Source: Clarkia xantiana subsp. parviflora
Taxonomy: Eukaryota; Streptophyta; Magnoliopsida; Myrtales; Onagraceae
Length of the DNA stretch: 64,000 bases
NCBI GenBank assembly: GCA_036873135.1
Contig: JAPTYO010000009.1
Span: 21,783,756-21,847,755, forward strand
Direction of reading: 5' to 3'
The notes under the pieces: generated by a model
Databases searched by the model: none
Told to the model about the DNA's origin: nothing
Seen by the model: the letters and a program-made list of their open reading frames with translations, nothing else
In this document: one piece after another, positions 20,735-31,224 of the stretch
Layout: each line of letters begins with the position of its first letter
Position numbering within the stretch: position 1 is the first letter of the stretch
Made by a program: the position numbers and the translations under genes

Positions 20735-21117
20735 GTCGAATCGGAGAGGAAAGGATGAGCTTGATGGTCGGAGGTTCTGGTCGCCGGAGTGCTGATCAGA
20801 GACTAGAAAGGAGAGCTTGAGCTTTTGAAAACACAGAGAATGAAACGGTAGAGAAGAACTGAATAGGAGAGAGGATAGGCAAAGAGACGTTGCGATCTGG
20901 ACCGTTGAAGACGAAGCGCCTCCACCTGAATCGTCGAAACACTAGGGACAAAACGGCTATAAAGCGCTTTTTCAGACACGGGCACTCAAGCCGTCACTTC
21001 ATCACTCATCGCATTTAATAGGTGAGTAATCGAGAAATCTTTTCAGATTCGGTGGTTATCCTCGGAATATCGAAAGGTCCGGAGTTGGAAGACACGACGA
21101 ACTATAAGTCCCTCGTG
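20735..21117. other. 5' flank of the antisense ORF in element B
   Basis: On the minus strand a TTTATAG motif near 20955-20962 and the CAACGGTCCAGATCGCAACG stretch precede a pyrimidine-rich leader. This looks like a plant-type promoter for the antisense ORF. No other feature is seen. Confidence 0.35.
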
Positions 21118-21130
21118 CCTTGGGGGCAAA
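21118..21130 (+). promoter_or_regulatory. Polypurine tract of element B
   Basis: CCTTGGGGGCAAA immediately before the 3' LTR start TGATGGG; it primes plus-strand DNA synthesis in this class of element. Confidence 0.75.
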
Positions 21131-21815
21131 TGATGGGTTTCGATATAGCCGTCAGGCCCATTAACGGCGACTAAACGGCGAAGAAGGACCACTGGGCCCC
21201 AAAGAGGCTAGAAGACCAATACGAGGGGACCCGACAAGGTCGGTCCCGACATACGAGCTGAACGCTCCCGATCCTATGCCTTTAAGTAGGCCCCGATGAT
21301 ATGCCTTTAAGTAGGCCCCGATGATATGCCTTTAAGTAGGCCCTGATGATATGCCTTTAAGTAGGCTCCAATATTGAATCCCTGAGAATGCTGGCCCTGT
21401 CCCGATGACGAGGGGCCCCGAGCGGTTACCAAAGGAGATAACTCTGGAATCCCCGACATTCGTCGGGACTTGCCACCAGAGAACGAGGCCGAGAAACACG
21501 CCCACTATCAACATAGTGGGGAAGTGGCCTGAAAAGACGGAACGTGGGCTACATGGCCGAGATTAACGGAACGTGGCAGTTATCTCCCAGGTAACTGAGG
21601 TGACCCCTCCCGTATATAAAGGAAGGAGTTACCTCAGGATCATGACGTTGAACATACATACTGATACTTGCCAGTTTACATCGAGACACTCATTTAAGCA
21701 TCGGAGAGGGATTCTGGGTCACCGCCCGTTCTATCCCCTTCTTGCAGGATAACTTGGAGCGAAGGAGTTCAGACTTCCGTCAAGAACGTACCGGAGTTCC
21801 AACTGTGATCCAACA
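21131..21815 (+). repeat. 3' LTR of element B
   Basis: 685 bp, TGATGGGTTTCG to GATCCAACA. It is nearly identical to the 5' LTR but has four rather than three copies of the 24-bp ATGCCTTTAAGTAGGCCC unit (about 21272-21368), which accounts for the whole length difference. TATA box at 21613-21620. Confidence 0.9.
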
Positions 21816-21820
21816 ATACC
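21816..21820 (+). repeat. Target-site duplication of element B, right copy
   Basis: ATACC, the partner of 10386-10390. The copia-1 sequence CAATTTCACGGAGTGGACTT continues directly after it. Confidence 0.9.
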
Positions 21821-22605
21821 CAATTTCACGGAGTGGACTTTGACGAAACAAACTCACCGACTGTGTGTAAAACCACTGTTAAGAGCCAGTAATGGTCCAG
21901 GTCGCAAGTCTCAATCTCGAGTTGCACCAAATGGATGTTAAGACTGCATTCCTCCACGGAAACCTGGAGAAAGAGATCTACATGGAGCAACCAGAGGTTT
22001 TTATTACTCCTGGTAACGAACGTAAAGTTTGTAAACTCCAAAGGTCCATCTACGGTCTTAAACAGTCGTCTCGGCAATGGTACGACAAATTCCATGAGGA
22101 AATCGTAGGAAACGATTCGTGAATCTCCACGAGGATCCGCGTGTATTATAAGACCTCCGGGTCTAAGTATGTCATCTTAACCTTATACGTGGACGACATA
22201 CTCATTCCACAAATGACGTGAGTTTTATGAACAAGTCAAGGTCATGGTTGGCATCTGTATTTGAGATGAAAGACATTGGAGAAGCCACGTACATCTTAGG
22301 CATTAAAATTGCTAGAGATCGAGCTACCCGGAAATTATGTCTATCTCAAGAAGCTTATATCAACAAACTGTTGAAATGGTTCAGATTACAGGATTCCGAA
22401 CCCATGGATACGCCGATGGTGTTTGGGAACGCACTGTCTAAACGTGAAAGCCCCAAGAACCTGGCAGAGCGAGAACAAATAAAGGGCGCAGAGTATTTAA
22501 GCATGGTCAGTAGTTTAATGTACGCCATGCAATACACCCGTCCAGATATCTGTTACGCTGTGGGCCTAGTAGCACGTTTCCAATCAGGTCCTGGATATTA
22601 ACATT
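21821..22605 (+). pseudogene. Reverse transcriptase of copia 1
   Basis: Copia-type RT. It shows LHQMDVKTAFLHGNLEKEIY, SIYGLKQSSRQWY, LTLYVDDIL (YVDD at 22186-22197), FEMKDIGEATYILGIKI and YTRPDICYAVGLVARFQS. Frames change near 21890, 22122 and 22200, and a TAA ends the part at 22599-22601. Catalytic residues are present, but the frame is not continuous. Confidence 0.8.
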
Positions 22606-23151
22606 TAAAGGCTGTAAAACGAATTATTCGTTATCTGAAAGGTACTACCGACTACGCACTGTGCTATGAGGGCGGGATGTTAGAATTGACTAGTTACAGT
22701 GACGCCGACCATGGTGGCGATCCGGATGATCGTAAGTCCACCACAGGAGGAGTGTTCCTTCTTGCTAAAGCCGCCATTTCATTGACGAGCAAGAAGCAAA
22801 CATCTGTCCACGGTGGAATCGAAATTCGTAGCCCTCTCCAAGAACGCACAGGAAGCGGTCTGGCTGAAAAGGATTCTTACTGCGCTGCTTGATGGCGATT
22901 TCGGGAGTAAACATGTGAAGGTGTTCTCTGACAATCAAGCAGCCATTGCGGCAGTAAAGAATCTGAAGTACCATAGTAGGACCAAACACATTGATGTGAA
23001 ATATTTTTATGCTAAATCTATAGTAGAAGACAATATATACACTTTGGAATACTTGTCCACTGATAACATGGTTGCGCACCCATTAACTAAACCACTACGC
23101 ATGGAGATAATCGAAGAGCATGTAAAACTGCTTGGATTGCGTAGGGTTTAG
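22606..23151 (+). pseudogene. RNase H of copia 1
   Basis: Shows SYSDADHGGDPDDRKSTTGG, then after a frameshift near 22800 MESKFVALSKNAQEAVWLKR, VFSDNQAAIAAVKN, HIDVKYFYAK and PLTKPLR, ending at 23151 (LLGLRRV). The acidic RNase H residues (SDAD, ESKF, SDNQ) are retained. This is the C-terminus of the copia polyprotein. Confidence 0.8.
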
Positions 23152-24275
23152 AAGTGGCATGTATATATGATAAAATTTTGGTATTTGAGAGTTACATATT
23201 TAAAACGAAAGAATTGCAATTGATTTTATGCTCAATCGACGTCATAATGTTTGAATACATCAGATTTACGGTCGATAAACTAAGTCGTAGGAAGACGCAA
23301 TCCTCTGCCACAACTATGTCGAATGCGGGCCTTACCTCGTCACACAGGTACGGTCGTCTTGCGGTGGAGGGACGCCTCTACCAAGCAAGATTGGCTAAGA
23401 GTCAGGTGGATAAACCTGATTACGCTAGACGATTATCTAGTCTCTAAGAAACTCGACATGATCCTCGTTTTGCAAATCACCGTGATGAACTTCGTTCGTC
23501 ATTAATCCACATTCTGGGCCTGATGAGAATCTGAGATAGCATGATTGACATATCCCATTCTTGTGAACTTAAATGTTCAGGTATGTTATCGACGCGTGCT
23601 TCATACTGCGCATGCCATGTTCGACCACGGGGTCACAACTCGGTTGTTCTAGATAAGAATCCTCGTGATTCTAACGGGCGCATCACCTCGAGCGTGTGAT
23701 TGATCCCGGGAGCCTTATGAAGAGGCACCCAAAGTATCCTCACGGACTCGGAACTCATATCTAAGGTCAGGCTCAATGTTCGCTTCCCGGTGTACGAGCG
23801 TAGTGCTAAACAAAAAGGCCCAGTGACCACGTCTTTAGAAACCGGTTGGGTTTCACTAAGGATATGAGCGATGGGTATGGCCAAGTTCACATGTAATTCA
23901 CCAACTCTTGTATTCACTAGGTGGCCACCAACCGAATATTAGTTGAAGGTTGTGAATACTTGTACGGATGCCTTGGAGAAGTGTTCCTATGTGGAAACTA
24001 GACAAAAGGAGAATTATTTGTTGACCTAGGATACATCGTGACACTATATAAATGTTGTTTATAAAGGTTGATTGAAGAAAAGGGAATCAACGTTCCGCGG
24101 GCGCTACAACACTCCTAACAGATGAGGAGCACGATGCCCTTCGTGTCCGCCGGTCGCACGGAAAATCTCGTATGAACTATTCGGAGGCAAGGACGAGATC
24201 GAATGAGTGAAATGTTGATGCAGATTTGGACGACAATACATTAACAGGCACCCTCCCATTCCGGCGAGTGAGAGT
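23152..24275 (+). other. 3' UTR of copia 1
   Basis: About 1.1 kb with no convincing ORF. It is well conserved in copia 2 (31225-32353) and copia 3 (52247-53384), including a CATGTTCGACCACGGGG segment and a CATTCCGGCGAGTG end just before the LTR. The conservation of a long non-coding tail is a family trait. Confidence 0.65.
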
Positions 24276-24875
24276 TGTAAGCATATGGTGATGGGCGCCG
24301 TAAATGGAAGCCCATTATATGTATATGTTACTTAAGTTAATTGGGTACATGTCACATTAGGACATTGGGCCATACCCAAATCCCAATTGACATGAGAGGC
24401 CCAAAAATTGGGCCTCCCTATACATGTGGCCGGCTGAATTATTAGTGAGGGGGAAAGTGGACTTTAGTCCACTTTACTCCTCCTATATATATGGGGTGTT
24501 AGGGGTTTTATTAGATTAATCTTTAATCCTTCCCTTGAGTGTTTTAGACAGAAAAACCCTCATCCCCATAACACCCACTTCGGCCGAACCATACATACAC
24601 CAAGGGTGTGCAATTTGCTTTCGAGCAAACACTCCGGAGATTTTTCCCTTGTCAAGAATCGATATGAGGCTTTGCTGTGAAGAATATACCGCATAGGGCT
24701 TCCTTCACAAGAACCTCTACGGGTGCCGACCGGAGGATCGTAAACTCCCGTCAGCAAGGATCTTGGGACTATGGACTACATTTAAGGTATGTGAGAATCT
24801 TTCGCTGCGTAATATAGATTACTAGCATGTACCATGTTTATAGTATCCGTAGTGATTACTCCCCGTAATCTAACA
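24276..24875 (+). repeat. 3' LTR of copia 1
   Basis: 600 bp, TGTAAGCATATGG to CCGTAATCTAACA. It matches the LTRs of copia 3 and copia 4 at both ends and internally. It is followed by unrelated AT-rich DNA. Confidence 0.85.
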
Positions 24876-25019
24876 CTCTAAACCACACACTTTTACACGT
24901 GAAATACAGTTAGCTCTATGAAAAAAAAAAAAAGTATAATTTAAATAACCAATATCTTTAGTCTAGAGTGTCAAATCATATTATACGTCATGGACTTTAA
25001 TAGAATTTATAGTCAGGGA
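24876..25019. other. AT-rich spacer
   Basis: Short spacer with an A13 run; no gene or repeat recognised. Confidence 0.5.
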
Positions 25020-26490
25020 TTATAATCAAATTGGTGTCTGAGATAACACGTCAATATGAAATAGTACTAGAGACTGTTTTTGTAATAAATTGGTACCCGA
25101 GAAGACCCAGGTGTTGCACCGTCTGTATTTTCGTTAGTTTTGAATGGAAAATGTCATGTGCGACGTACATGACTAGTATTAGCTGAAGTTCAAAAAATGT
25201 CTCGACATGAATTGACAAAAATACATATCTGCTGTAAATTATAAGGATTCCCTTTTCTTATTCCTCATTCAATTCAACTTGCAATTAAGGTTTCAAGAGT
25301 TTCAATTTCTAAGCTCTCTATCCAAATTCTCCCCAAATCCCAGCCACATTTGTAGATTTTCTTTGTCTCCACCTCAAACTGATGTTTTCAATGTCTTGTA
25401 GTAGTTCGATGGACACACCCGCTCGACGAAAATGCAATCGTAGACGAATTGATGTGGTGAAAACGTCTGGTATTTGGGAGAATTTCCAGCGGTAGTCATA
25501 TATACATGACTTATACTATACAATTGGGTTTTTGCCGAGGTGAAGAACATGATGAGTGCTGAAGGCAAAAAGATGGAAACATATCAGTAGGGGGAATGTT
25601 TTTTTTACAGTTGCAATGTTGTATATGTTGTTTGTTTAGTTGTTTCAGTGTGTTATATGACATTTTTTTTAATTGTTGCAATGTGTTATATGACCTTTGT
25701 TTAATTTTTGCAATGTGATATAAGTTCTTTATTCTACAGTTACAATGTGGTATCTGAAGTTCCGTCAGAACGAGAAAGTTTTCTCCTTCTGAATATTTAG
25801 GGGGTATATATTCTCTCATATACTTGAAGAACATGTTTAAACAGGATTTGAATTCCAAAATACAGGATTACACGTACCAGCCAGTTGGTCCCAAGTAAAG
25901 AGAGCCACAGCTCGAACATTTTCTCGACGAACTCAACATTATATTTTGGAGACAAGTGAGTCACCTCATTAAACGGTAAGGAAAAATTATGTTTCTTTTG
26001 GAGTTTGATTCCAAGCATCATTAGGAAAATCCAATCCCTTTAAATATAGACAAAGTCAATATATATTACAAATTATAAGTTCCTTATACCTAAATAAAAT
26101 CAACTCTTGATACCTAAACCCCGATTTTGGAAAATCAAAAGTACAAATCCGCTCAAATTGTCTGCAATTTACGAAACTCTAACTATGAAGAGAAACTGAA
26201 GAATGGGTTTATGGTCTGCTTAGTTGGGGGAAGTAACGAGTCAGCTGAAAGAGATGAACTGTTTCTTCATGTTACAGCAGAAGGGAATTTTGGTTAATTG
26301 ATGTAGATATATTTTTTGAATTTCAGCCAATATTGGTCACGTGCGTCGCACATGACATTTTCCATCCAAAACTAACGAAAATGCAAACGGTGCAACAATT
26401 AGGTCTTCTCGGGTACCAATTTGTCACAATAATCATCTCGAGTACTATTTCATATTGGCGTGTTATCTCAGGTACCAATTTGATTATATA
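25020..26490. mobile_element. DNA element with long terminal inverted repeats (possibly Mutator-like)
   Basis: The segment from about 25020 to 25215 is repeated inverted at about 26295-26490: both contain ATAATCAAATTGGT, GAGATAACACG, TGGTACCCGAGAAGACC and GAAAATGTCATGTGCGACG, with a roughly 190-bp arm and many substitutions. Such long inverted repeats around about 1.1 kb of AT-rich DNA suggest a non-autonomous Mutator-like element. No clear TSD could be fixed. No transposase is visible. Confidence 0.65.
25391..25495 (+). pseudogene. Short ORF reminiscent of a GRF-type zinc finger start
   Basis: A 34-codon frame, MSCSSSSMDTPARRKCNRRR then IDVVKTSGIWENF, ending at TAG. The Ser-rich start followed by a C-containing basic part, KTS and WEN recalls plant GRF zinc-finger proteins, which can be carried by DNA transposons. 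The conserved NPGRRF and the later cysteines are not found in frame. The likeness is by eye and weak. Confidence 0.25.
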
Positions 26491-26511
26491 AGAAAGTTAC
26501 AAGTCTCGTTA

Positions 26512-26722
26512 CTCTATATTTCTAACCTATAATGTCTCTTCTCCATTTATTTTTCCACCAAAAGAATAAGTTAGTAAGTAGATATTTGAAATCTATATCA
26601 TGCTCTCTCACTTACGGTTTTAGATTTTTATAACCAGTTTAGACTTTTATGCTCCCGGTATGTTTTTTTTTTTCAATTAGAATTAGTGAACAACCTACAA
26701 ATACACTGATCTCGTCAACGGG
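26512..26722. repeat. Dispersed repeat R1, copy 1
   Basis: A stretch of about 210 bp matching 33653-33859 in the same orientation, with shared segments such as TTTATTTTTCCACCAAA, CTCTCACTTACGGTTT and ACCAGTTTAGACTTTTATGC. No coding frame. Nature unknown; the two copies flank the copia 2 region. Confidence 0.7.
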
Positions 26723-27244
26723 GGCTCCGTTTTAATCCAAAAAGCAGAGACCAATGCTCACATGCCACATAGATATATTTCACGCACAAAAAAATTTGTT
26801 CGACTATAGCATATAAAGTTGCATGAAAGTGACCACCCATAAATAATCGTGGTTCTTTTTTTTTAAAAAAAAAACCCTAAATAACACTATTATTTAAACT
26901 AAATACATAATATAGAATTTGAAAATTAATTTTAGAACATTACATATTGCAATACAACTATTTTTTAAAAGTTTTTTAAGGTTTAAATAATTTTATGGTA
27001 TCTAAAAACAATTACTGATCAAATGGACGTTATGGTCAAGTGAATTCTATATGAAAAAATTGTTAATGTTATTTTATGGTATTCACTTCTACAAACATAT
27101 AGGGTTGGGTGAACTATATGATGGTACGCAGAACTTGAAGGACTAAAAAACACTATAAATCTATTACATTTGGTTAGTTCTATGATTTTTATTTTATAAA
27201 AACTTATTGTCTTGGGCGAACGGTATGGCTGGTGAACCCTAGAG
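26723..27244. other. AT-rich spacer
   Basis: No gene or repeat recognised. Minus-strand ORFs are present but are AT-rich and look like chance frames. Confidence 0.5.
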
Positions 27245-27249
27245 GTTCC

Positions 27250-27810
27250 TGTTGGCATTTGGGGATTGGGCCGCCGTAAATAGGAGTCCATTAATATGAG
27301 ACTGTTACCTAAGTCAGTTTGGTAATGTCAAATTAGGGATTTTGGGCTAGGCTTAAAATTCCAATGGACATAAGAGGCCCAAAATTTGGCATCCCTTTCT
27401 CTCAATAGGCCGACCAAAACTTGCTTAATTGGTGAAGTGAGTTTTGCCCACCTCCTCTTATAAATAGGGAGTGTTAGGAACTAATAAGGGTTAATCACTT
27501 TCTTCTTTTGTGGTGAGACAAAAAGAAATCCTTCCCCCCTATTAACCACTCCAAGCACAAGGAGGTGTCAAATTGCTTCAAGCAACTACTTTGGAGATCC
27601 ATCCCTGCTAAAGAATCAACAAGAGACTTTGCTGTGGATACCAATCCGCATAATCCTTACGGGAACCGTCCGGTTGATCGAGAACTCCCCTAGAAGATCT
27701 TGGGTCTATGGAAAGCATTGTAGGTATGTGCCTTTTATTCTGCTGTGTAATTCGTGTACATAGCATGTACATTGTTTGTTTCCGTAGTATTTATCCCCTA
27801 TAATCCTACA
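27250..27810 (+). repeat. 5' LTR of copia 2
   Basis: TGTTGGCATTTGG to AATCCTACA, 561 bp. A TATAAATAGG promoter-like box lies near 27460, before the GGAGTGTTAGG segment. Confidence 0.85.
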
Positions 27811-27811
27811 G

Positions 27812-27824
27812 TGGTATCAAAGCC
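27812..27824 (+). promoter_or_regulatory. Primer-binding site of copia 2
   Basis: TGGTATCAAAGCC immediately after the 5' LTR and one spacer base; complementary to the 3' end of initiator tRNA-Met, as is usual in plant copia elements, with an A where G is common. Confidence 0.8.
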
Positions 27825-28342
27825 TGTGTTAGGGAGTTCATAATTTTAATAAAATTGGCGTTCTTAAGATTTTAGTGAAACAGGTGGTTTTAGTAAAATT
27901 GATATTCATGAAATTGGGTGTTTTTGTTAAAACTGATGTTCAATATTTTTTTCAAGAAAAACGGGACATTTATCAAAATTGAACATTGGATTATTAATAT
28001 TAGTAAAATTTGATGTTGAAATTTGACTACTAACCCTAAAATTACATGTTTCGGCCGAACCCTATATGAAATTACAAAGTAATTTTTTTTTAATTTCTTA
28101 GGCCCCAAGTAATTAAAATTTCGGCCGAATTTTTTAGTGTAATTTTAATTAAAATTAGGCCACATGTTAGATGTATTTGGCCAAAATTAGGGTTAGATTC
28201 ACAAGATAATTGTGATAATTACTATCGATATATTTTAGCATGATTTTAGGAATCTTGAATATTATTGATAGATTTATTTGCCTAAGATTGATGAAATTAA
28301 TATTGTAGATATATTTTATCATAATATAGAATCTTGACAATG

Positions 28343-28391
<49 letters not shown>

Positions 28392-28544
28392 ATGGTGCCG
28401 AATTTATATATTTATATATCTGCAAATATTAGAAATTATTTTATAATTAATTATTACTTGGTGGCTAAGTTAAGTTTTTAGTGGATTTTATAACCCTACT
28501 TAGCCCACAAGTAATAGTTTCGGCCGAACCCTATAGAGTTAATG
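27825..28544. other. Non-coding 5' internal region of copia 2
   Basis: AT-rich DNA with repeated TTTCGGCCGAA segments and an (AT)n microsatellite at about 28345-28388. Gag would be expected here, but no gag motif or zinc knuckle is visible. Copia 3 (39570-40420) and copia 4 (61375-62210) have the matching sequence. Confidence 0.6.
28345..28388. repeat. (AT)n microsatellite
   Basis: About 22 uninterrupted AT dinucleotides. Confidence 0.9.
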
Positions 28545-28865
28545 GGCCGGTCCAATTTTGCACAACCGGGTCGGGTCGACCGACCCGGAGGACCAAGGGA
28601 ACCCGAACCGGGTCAAGCCAACCGAACCAGGTCGGGTTCCACGGGTCCAAACCAGAGCGGGTCAACCAATCGGGATTTCTCAATCGGTCCGACCCATCCA
28701 GGTCGGTTGGACCGGGCAACTAAAATGGGTCGAACCTACCCGGTTTGTGTGAAGAACCGAACTGAATTCCTATTTTTAAACCGAACCGGTCCGACCGAAC
28801 CATTTTAAACCAAACCGAACCAGACCAGATTTGACTGAACCGAACCTTTGAACCGGACTGACCCG
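28545..28865. repeat. Degenerate CCGAACCGG-rich array in copia 2
   Basis: About 320 bp dense in variants of ACCGAACCGG, GGTCGGGT and CCGACCC, with irregular spacing. Equivalent arrays stand at the same place in copia 3 and copia 4. All frames are interrupted in at least one copy, so it is probably non-coding. Confidence 0.75.
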
Positions 28866-29055
28866 TCAACTGAAAATAGGATGGTCAAAATTTTAAAATC
28901 TAAATGTTTTTCGAAATTTATAATTACCTACACAGTTCTTATTAGTTTAATATTTTCCCGTTTTATTTAAACTTGATGCCTAGTTTTGATTATGGGGATG
29001 GATCTAGGAAATGTATTCAACATCATCTAGGGAAGCAAAAACTGATGCGACTGGA

Positions 29056-29700
29056 TGGCACACAAGGTTAGGACATATAGGCTATGAGAGAGTACAAACT
29101 CTAGCTCGAATATGGTTTTTGCCCAGGGCAACTCAAGTGGTGAAAACCACTTGTGATGACTGTCTAGTCTGAAAATCTACCCGCAAACCATTCGGTGAAT
29201 CGCTACGAGCTGAGTACCCATTTCATTTAATCCATTTCAACGTATGTATACCCATGAACTTCACCACTAAGGGTGGTAAACGTTACTTCGTAACTTTCAT
29301 TGATGACTTTATCCATTTCGAGTTTACTTATTTAATCTATCGTAAATCTGAGACTATCGATTACTTTAAGAGTTTTCTTAACCTCGTAGAGAATCAACAG
29401 GAGAGAATCAACTTGGTTCCTGGTCCTAATAACCATGAAATTCATCTCGGAGGTAGAATCCCGAAACCAAGAGGCTGTCCAAGAAAAGTTGTTGGTAAAG
29501 GTTCAAGTAATGCTCTTGTTCCCAGTGGGAGTGTTGTTCCAGTCAGGAGAATTATTCCCAGTGGGAGCGTTGTTCAAGTTCAAGATGGGACTAATGAGCC
29601 TAGACGTAAGCAAAGGCGTCTAACTTCTCCCAAGAAGTATCCCATCGAAAAGGGTGAGTTATTCACTCTGACTTCGGTTGATGAACCGGTAACTTAAGCA
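29056..29700 (+). pseudogene. GAG-pre-integrase, shortened integrase and linker of copia 2
   Basis: WHTRLGHIGYERVQ (GAG-pre-integrase) begins at 29056; a CDDC-type zinc segment follows, with a TGA at about 29169. The integrase core start reads HFNVCIP, where the first catalytic Asp (DVCGP) is replaced by Asn, and FVTFIDDFIHFEFTYL keeps its Asp residues. After about 29400 the sequence jumps straight to the linker (EIHLGGRIPKPRGCPRKVV), so the rest of the core, with the catalytic Glu, has been deleted. Inactive. Confidence 0.75.
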
Positions 29701-29740
29701 AGCTTTGGAAGGAACTCAAGAAAAGGAATGAAGGAAAGCA

Positions 29741-30675
29741 ATGGAGGAAGAGATCGCCTCTATGAAAGCCAATTCGATATGGTCTTTGGTTGATTTACCT
29801 GCTAACCGCAGAGCCATAGGGGCAAAGTGGGTTCTGAAATTGAAACTCACTGCTGATGGAAATGTCGAGCGGTACAAAGCTCGACTCTTTGCGAAAGTAT
29901 ATACCCAAATTCACGGAGTGGACTTTGATCAGACATACTCACCGACTACGCGTTACACCACAGTCCGGGCCATTCTGGCCCTAGCCGCATGCCTTGATTT
30001 AGAGCTGCACCAAATGGATGTTAAGACTACTTTCCTCCACGGAAACATGGAGGAAAAGATCTATATGGAGCAACCAGAGGGTTTCATAATCCCTGGCAAT
30101 GAACGTAAAGTTGTAAACTCCAAAGATCGATCTATGGTCTTAAACAATCGTCTCGGCAATGGTACCGCAGGTTCCATGAGGAAATCGTTGGAAACGGATT
30201 CGTGAATCTCCACGAGGATCCATGCGTGTACACTAAGACCTCTGAGTCGAAGTACATTATATTGACATTATATGTGGATGACACACTACATGTCGCGAAC
30301 GATGTGAGTTACATGAATGAATCAAAGTCCTGGATGGCATCCGTATTCGAGATGAAGGACATGGGAGAAGCCACGTACATCCTAGGCATTAAGATTTCTA
30401 TGGATCGGGCTGCTCGTAAATTATGTCTCTCTCAAGAATCCTATATCAACAAACTGTTGAGAAGGTTCAGACTACAAGATGCGAAACTTGTGGGTACGCC
30501 GATTGTGTTTAGGTGTGTGTTGTCAAAGCGTGAGGGCCCAAAAGACCAGGTTGAGCGTGAACAGATGAAAAGTGCAGAGCAATTCAGTATGGTTGGCAGT
30601 CTAATCTACGCCATGCAATGCACTCGTCCAGACATCTGTTACGATTCCAATCAGACCCTGGCTATTAACATTTAA
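29741..30675 (+). pseudogene. Reverse transcriptase of copia 2
   Basis: Starts with MEEEIASMKANSIWSLVDLP and shows GAKWVLKLKLTADGNVERYK, LHQMDVKTTFLHGNMEEKIY, then a frameshift near 30110 and LTLYVDDTL with YVDD at 30271-30282. FEMKDMGEATYILGIKI and YAMQCTRPDICY follow; a small deletion removes AVGLVARF after DICY. Catalytic Asp residues remain. Confidence 0.8.
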
Positions 30676-31224
30676 ATGCCATAAAATGAATTATTCGATA
30701 CCTAAAAGGTACTGCCGACTACGGACTATGCTACGAGGGTGAAAATTAGAATTGACTGGGTTCAGGGACGCCGACCACGGTGGCGATCCGAATGATCGTA
30801 AGTCCAACTCAGGATGAGTATTTCACCTTGCTAATGTCGCCATTTCATGGATGAGCAAAAAGCAATCAAGTGTCGCTCTGTTACGATGGAATCCGAATTT
30901 GTGACCTTCTCTAAGAATGCACATGAAGCAGTTTGGCTAAAAAGACTCTTAACTGCATTGCTTGACGTCGAGGACGAGAGTAAGCCTGTGAAGGTATACT
31001 CTGACAGTCAAGCAACGATTGCAGCAGTTAAGAATCCTAAGTACCATAGTAGGATGAAACACATTGACGTAAAATATAATTATGTTAAAATTAGGGTCGA
31101 AGACAAATTGATCACATTATAATACTTGTTCTCTGAGAGTATGGTGGCAAACCCATTGACCAAACCTTTACGCAGAGAAGTTTTCGAAAAGCACGTTAAA
31201 ATGCTTAGACAGCGTAGGGTTTAA
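30676..31224 (+). pseudogene. RNase H of copia 2
   Basis: A decayed DADHGG region (about 30765), then MESEFVTFSKNAHEAVWLKR, VYSDSQATIAAVKNPKYHSR and HIDVKYNYVK, and a TAA at about 31120 before the C-terminal PLTKPLR...RRV, which ends at 31222-31224. Several indels. Confidence 0.7.

Larger units (their letters stand above)
10391..21815 (+). mobile_element. Element B: full-length Tat-like Ty3/gypsy retrotransposon
   Basis: An 11.4-kb element bounded by LTRs of 661 and 685 bp and the ATACC duplication. Order: 5' LTR, PBS, gag, protease, RT, RNase H, archaeal-type RNase H, integrase (cut by a MITE), tandem repeats, antisense ORF, PPT, 3' LTR. The two RNase H domains, CHHC gag knuckle, PBS and antisense ORF point to the Tat lineage. 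It has four in-frame stops and about three frameshifts, so it is not autonomous now, though the LTRs remain very similar. Confidence 0.9.
9945..24875 (+). mobile_element. Copia 1: Ty1/copia element hosting elements A and B
   Basis: Copia sequence is visible at 9945-10390 and 21816-24875. Its left part, with 5' LTR and gag, is off-window beyond A. It holds an integrase-RT linker, RT, RNase H, a 1.1-kb 3' UTR and a 3' LTR (24276-24875). The interrupted sequence rejoins cleanly at the B insertion, where the ATACC target is duplicated, and follows copia 2 (29413-29900) closely. The reading frames are damaged. Confidence 0.8.
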
